Shown here: positions 7,801 to 7,996 of the stretch, in pieces
Layout: each line of letters starts with the position of its first letter
Position numbering within the stretch: the first letter of the stretch is position 1
Origin: an uncultured Hymenobacter sp.
Lineage (GTDB): Bacteria; Bacteroidota; Bacteroidia; Cytophagales; Hymenobacteraceae
Assembly (NCBI GenBank): GCA_937871705.1
Contig: CALMOO010000660.1
Coordinates: 1 to 7,996, forward strand
Reading direction: 5' to 3'
Length of the DNA: 7,996 nucleotides
Notes under the pieces: model-generated
What the model was told of the DNA's origin: nothing
What the model saw: only the letters and a program-made list of their open reading frames with translations
Databases searched by the model: none
Made by a program: the position numbers and the translations under genes

Positions 7801-7884
7801 ACCACGCCGGTGAATGCGCCTTCGCCCGGTACTACTTCGCCGGGGGGTATTACGCCGGCGGGCAGCCCGGGTGGGCGGCCTTAG
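4831..7884 (+). CDS. TonB-dependent receptor-like outer-membrane beta-barrel protein
   Basis: This 1017-residue protein belongs to the Bacteroidota outer-membrane family with a carboxypeptidase-regulatory-like domain, a plug and a large barrel. Residues 1-24 are a Sec signal peptide ending AHS. A Pro/Ala linker follows, then the regulatory-like domain at about 48-130 (GTVTDAATGKPIS through FLGY). KEVVVTG at 138-144 is the usual junction motif, and the plug at about 150-252 includes RVPLLSVDLDGNVSLRG and SPSAKYDAEGSGGIINIITK. The barrel runs from about 255 to 850, ending in strand FSYRIG. Residues 851-1017 form a low-complexity tail. The family usually takes up a ligand through TonB energy; the ligand here is unknown. 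No SusD-like partner follows within the window. A GTG at 4783 would add 16 residues, but ATG at 4831 gives the clean signal peptide. It is transcribed divergently from dxs and ends at a hairpin terminator. Confidence 0.9.
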   Translation: MKTVTLPPALLAAALLTAPLLAHSQGTAPGGSRPTAAPAARPARAAGSLSGTVTDAATGKPISYATVAVLDGAGKVVNGGVCGDDGKFVLPGIPAGTYTVQVSFLGYKNEERPGIAVAAGGTVALGSIKLAASAQALKEVVVTGRKPLIEERVDRTVYNADVDKTTQGGDATDVLKRVPLLSVDLDGNVSLRGSQNIRVLINNKPSTIAASSIADALKQIPADQIQTVEVITSPSAKYDAEGSGGIINIITKNDNLRGVSLSINTSAGLRASNLGLNGNYRSGKFGVSLGGFGRASYNQPGSFDNIQTSTALATSTNGTTTTNAGDRTTVQQFAGTRRNDAFGRYTLGLTYDFDKHNSLAASLAYGVRNNKNYQDNLISQTLSGASTNVNSIRDVVSNSNSGTIDASLNFTHTYAKEQRELSVLTLFSRNNQTSDFTNNVFAPSDRAYIGQLGNNNDSHNQEITGQLDYQTPTVKNQLLEMGVKDIVRRVTSTYSYSYDASLEPTTPSLNNSFLYQQNVAAGYATYTIGLPKGFTIKPGVRYEYTTITASFSNKQGQLADTNIPDYGVLVPSVNFSRKFDNGNVLKLAYNRRIQRPSLQFLNPNVQASNPLNASAGNPYLSPEYTNNYELGYSTQIKQKVTLNVSTFMRNTTGAIQTVRVPLPDSLNPNGVAGALLSTFRNAGVENAYGGSLFLGVNSGKLSLNGSADLYYAVLRNNDPTPIYNSSNQGFVINSRIFGSYNLSPVWALQAFGFYRGQQVQLQGTQSGFGIYSLSLQRSFAEKRGSIGFGAENFFTGSIHIRTDVSTPYVESYNGVPLNGPVLSQQSTNVLHNLNFKINFSYRIGKLTVDQRNNRKGVSNDDLKEGGDAGGGLGGDVQGGGGQPGGGAGGGRPGGAGRPGAAGGIGQRPGAPVATPGTATPSDTTKTAPATAPADSTSGQRPAQVAPGATTPTAPGIQPTTAPADSSAVKPQAPTTTPATTPSPTPTTTPSTTPVNAPSPGTTSPGGITPAGSPGGRP
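7423..7881 (+). repeat. Low-complexity Gly-rich then Pro/Thr/Ala-rich C-terminal tail of the receptor
   Basis: Residues 865 to about 906 are mostly Gly with Pro, Arg and Ala. From there to residue 1017 the chain is Pro/Thr/Ala/Ser-rich, with TAPADS occurring twice and a run of TTP-type triplets. The DNA is correspondingly repetitive (GGTGGC-like, then ACTACTACG-like units). It is preceded by KGVSNDDLK, a stretch I associate with the end of this barrel family. Being beyond the last barrel strand, the tail should face the periplasm, where it might reach the peptidoglycan; that is inference. Confidence 0.8.
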
Positions 7885-7913
7885 CAAGGGTCTTCGTTAG
7901 CTAAACTACGTTG

Positions 7914-7950
7914 GGGGCGGCCGGGCACTACTTTTGCCTGGCCGCCCCTT
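7914..7950 (+). terminator. GC-rich hairpin terminator of the receptor gene
   Basis: GGGGCGGCCGGGCA (7914-7927) pairs with TGCCTGGCCGCCCC (7935-7948), a 14-bp stem with one G-U pair and a 7-base loop. It begins 29 bases after the stop codon and is followed by TTACTTAT, a modest T-rich stretch. It should end the receptor transcript. The stem is symmetrical enough to act on a convergent transcript too. Confidence 0.82.
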
Positions 7951-7954
7951 ACTT

Positions 7955-7996
7955 ATGCTCCCTACCCCCCCTATTCCGCCGCCCGACGACCAGGAT
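7955..7996 (+). CDS. Possible start of a further rightward gene (partial)
   Basis: An ATG at 7955 opens a frame that stays open to the window edge, giving 14 codons: MLPTPPIPPPDDQD. It starts only seven bases after the terminator stem, so it would need a promoter inside or before that hairpin. The codons are Pro-rich because of C-runs and the product cannot be recognised. A convergent leftward gene ending here is equally possible, since two leftward frames reach a stop near 7949-7975. Treat this as a placeholder. Confidence 0.2.
   Translation, partial: MLPTPPIPPPDDQD

Noticed and set aside
7423..7881. Tandem repeats at the receptor gene end considered as a CRISPR array or satellite
   Set aside because: The units are short, irregular and in frame with the receptor coding sequence; there are no equal-length spacers.
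6904..7887. Leftward 327-codon open frame opposite the receptor C-terminus
   Set aside because: Its product is dominated by Arg/Ser/Gly runs that mirror the Gly/Pro/Thr-coding repeats on the other strand. It resembles no family and lies wholly within a well-supported gene.

Overview
The window looks like chromosomal DNA of a Bacteroidota bacterium, most likely a Hymenobacter-like member of the Cytophagales. The phylum call rests on the 16S rRNA 5' end, on two exact copies of the Bacteroidota promoter -7 element TAnnTTTG, on start sites without Shine-Dalgarno sequences, and on an outer-membrane TonB-type receptor with an N-terminal carboxypeptidase-regulatory-like domain. The genus is inferred from overall gene and base-composition style and was not tested.

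Layout. Bases 1-39 are the very 5' end of a 16S rRNA gene read leftward off the window. It is preceded by a roughly 325-base leader with hairpins, a boxB-like stem and a boxA-like antitermination element, and by a textbook rRNA promoter (371-401). A 25-bp perfect inverted repeat (479-531) separates this operon from the next leftward gene. Three leftward protein genes follow: a DUF4136-type lipoprotein (552-1115), an aldo/keto reductase (1214-2194) and dxs (2624-4570). The 429-bp gap between the reductase and dxs is AT-rich, full of short repeats and dyads, and holds the dxs terminator. A divergent intergenic region (4571-4830) carries the dxs promoter on one side and a dyad on the other. One long rightward gene (4831-7884) encodes an outer-membrane beta-barrel receptor with an unusually long Gly/Pro/Thr-rich tail. 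It ends at a strong hairpin terminator, and a possible next reading frame begins at 7955.

How the parts relate. The genes do not form one pathway: dxs feeds isoprenoid (and thiamine/pyridoxal) synthesis, the receptor is an envelope protein, the lipoprotein and the reductase have unknown substrates, and the rRNA operon is insulated from all of them. Four protein start sites were moved inward from the longest open frames to ATG codons. For dxs this is supported by a promoter element that overlaps the longer start.

Hunt. I found no defence island, CRISPR array or mobile element. The most unusual signal is an octamer, CTACCCCC/GGGGGTAG, found 11 times across coding and non-coding DNA on both strands, where less than one copy would be expected from base composition. 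Other points of interest are the long receptor tail, the perfect inverted repeat in front of the rRNA operon, and the clustered small repeats upstream of the reductase.
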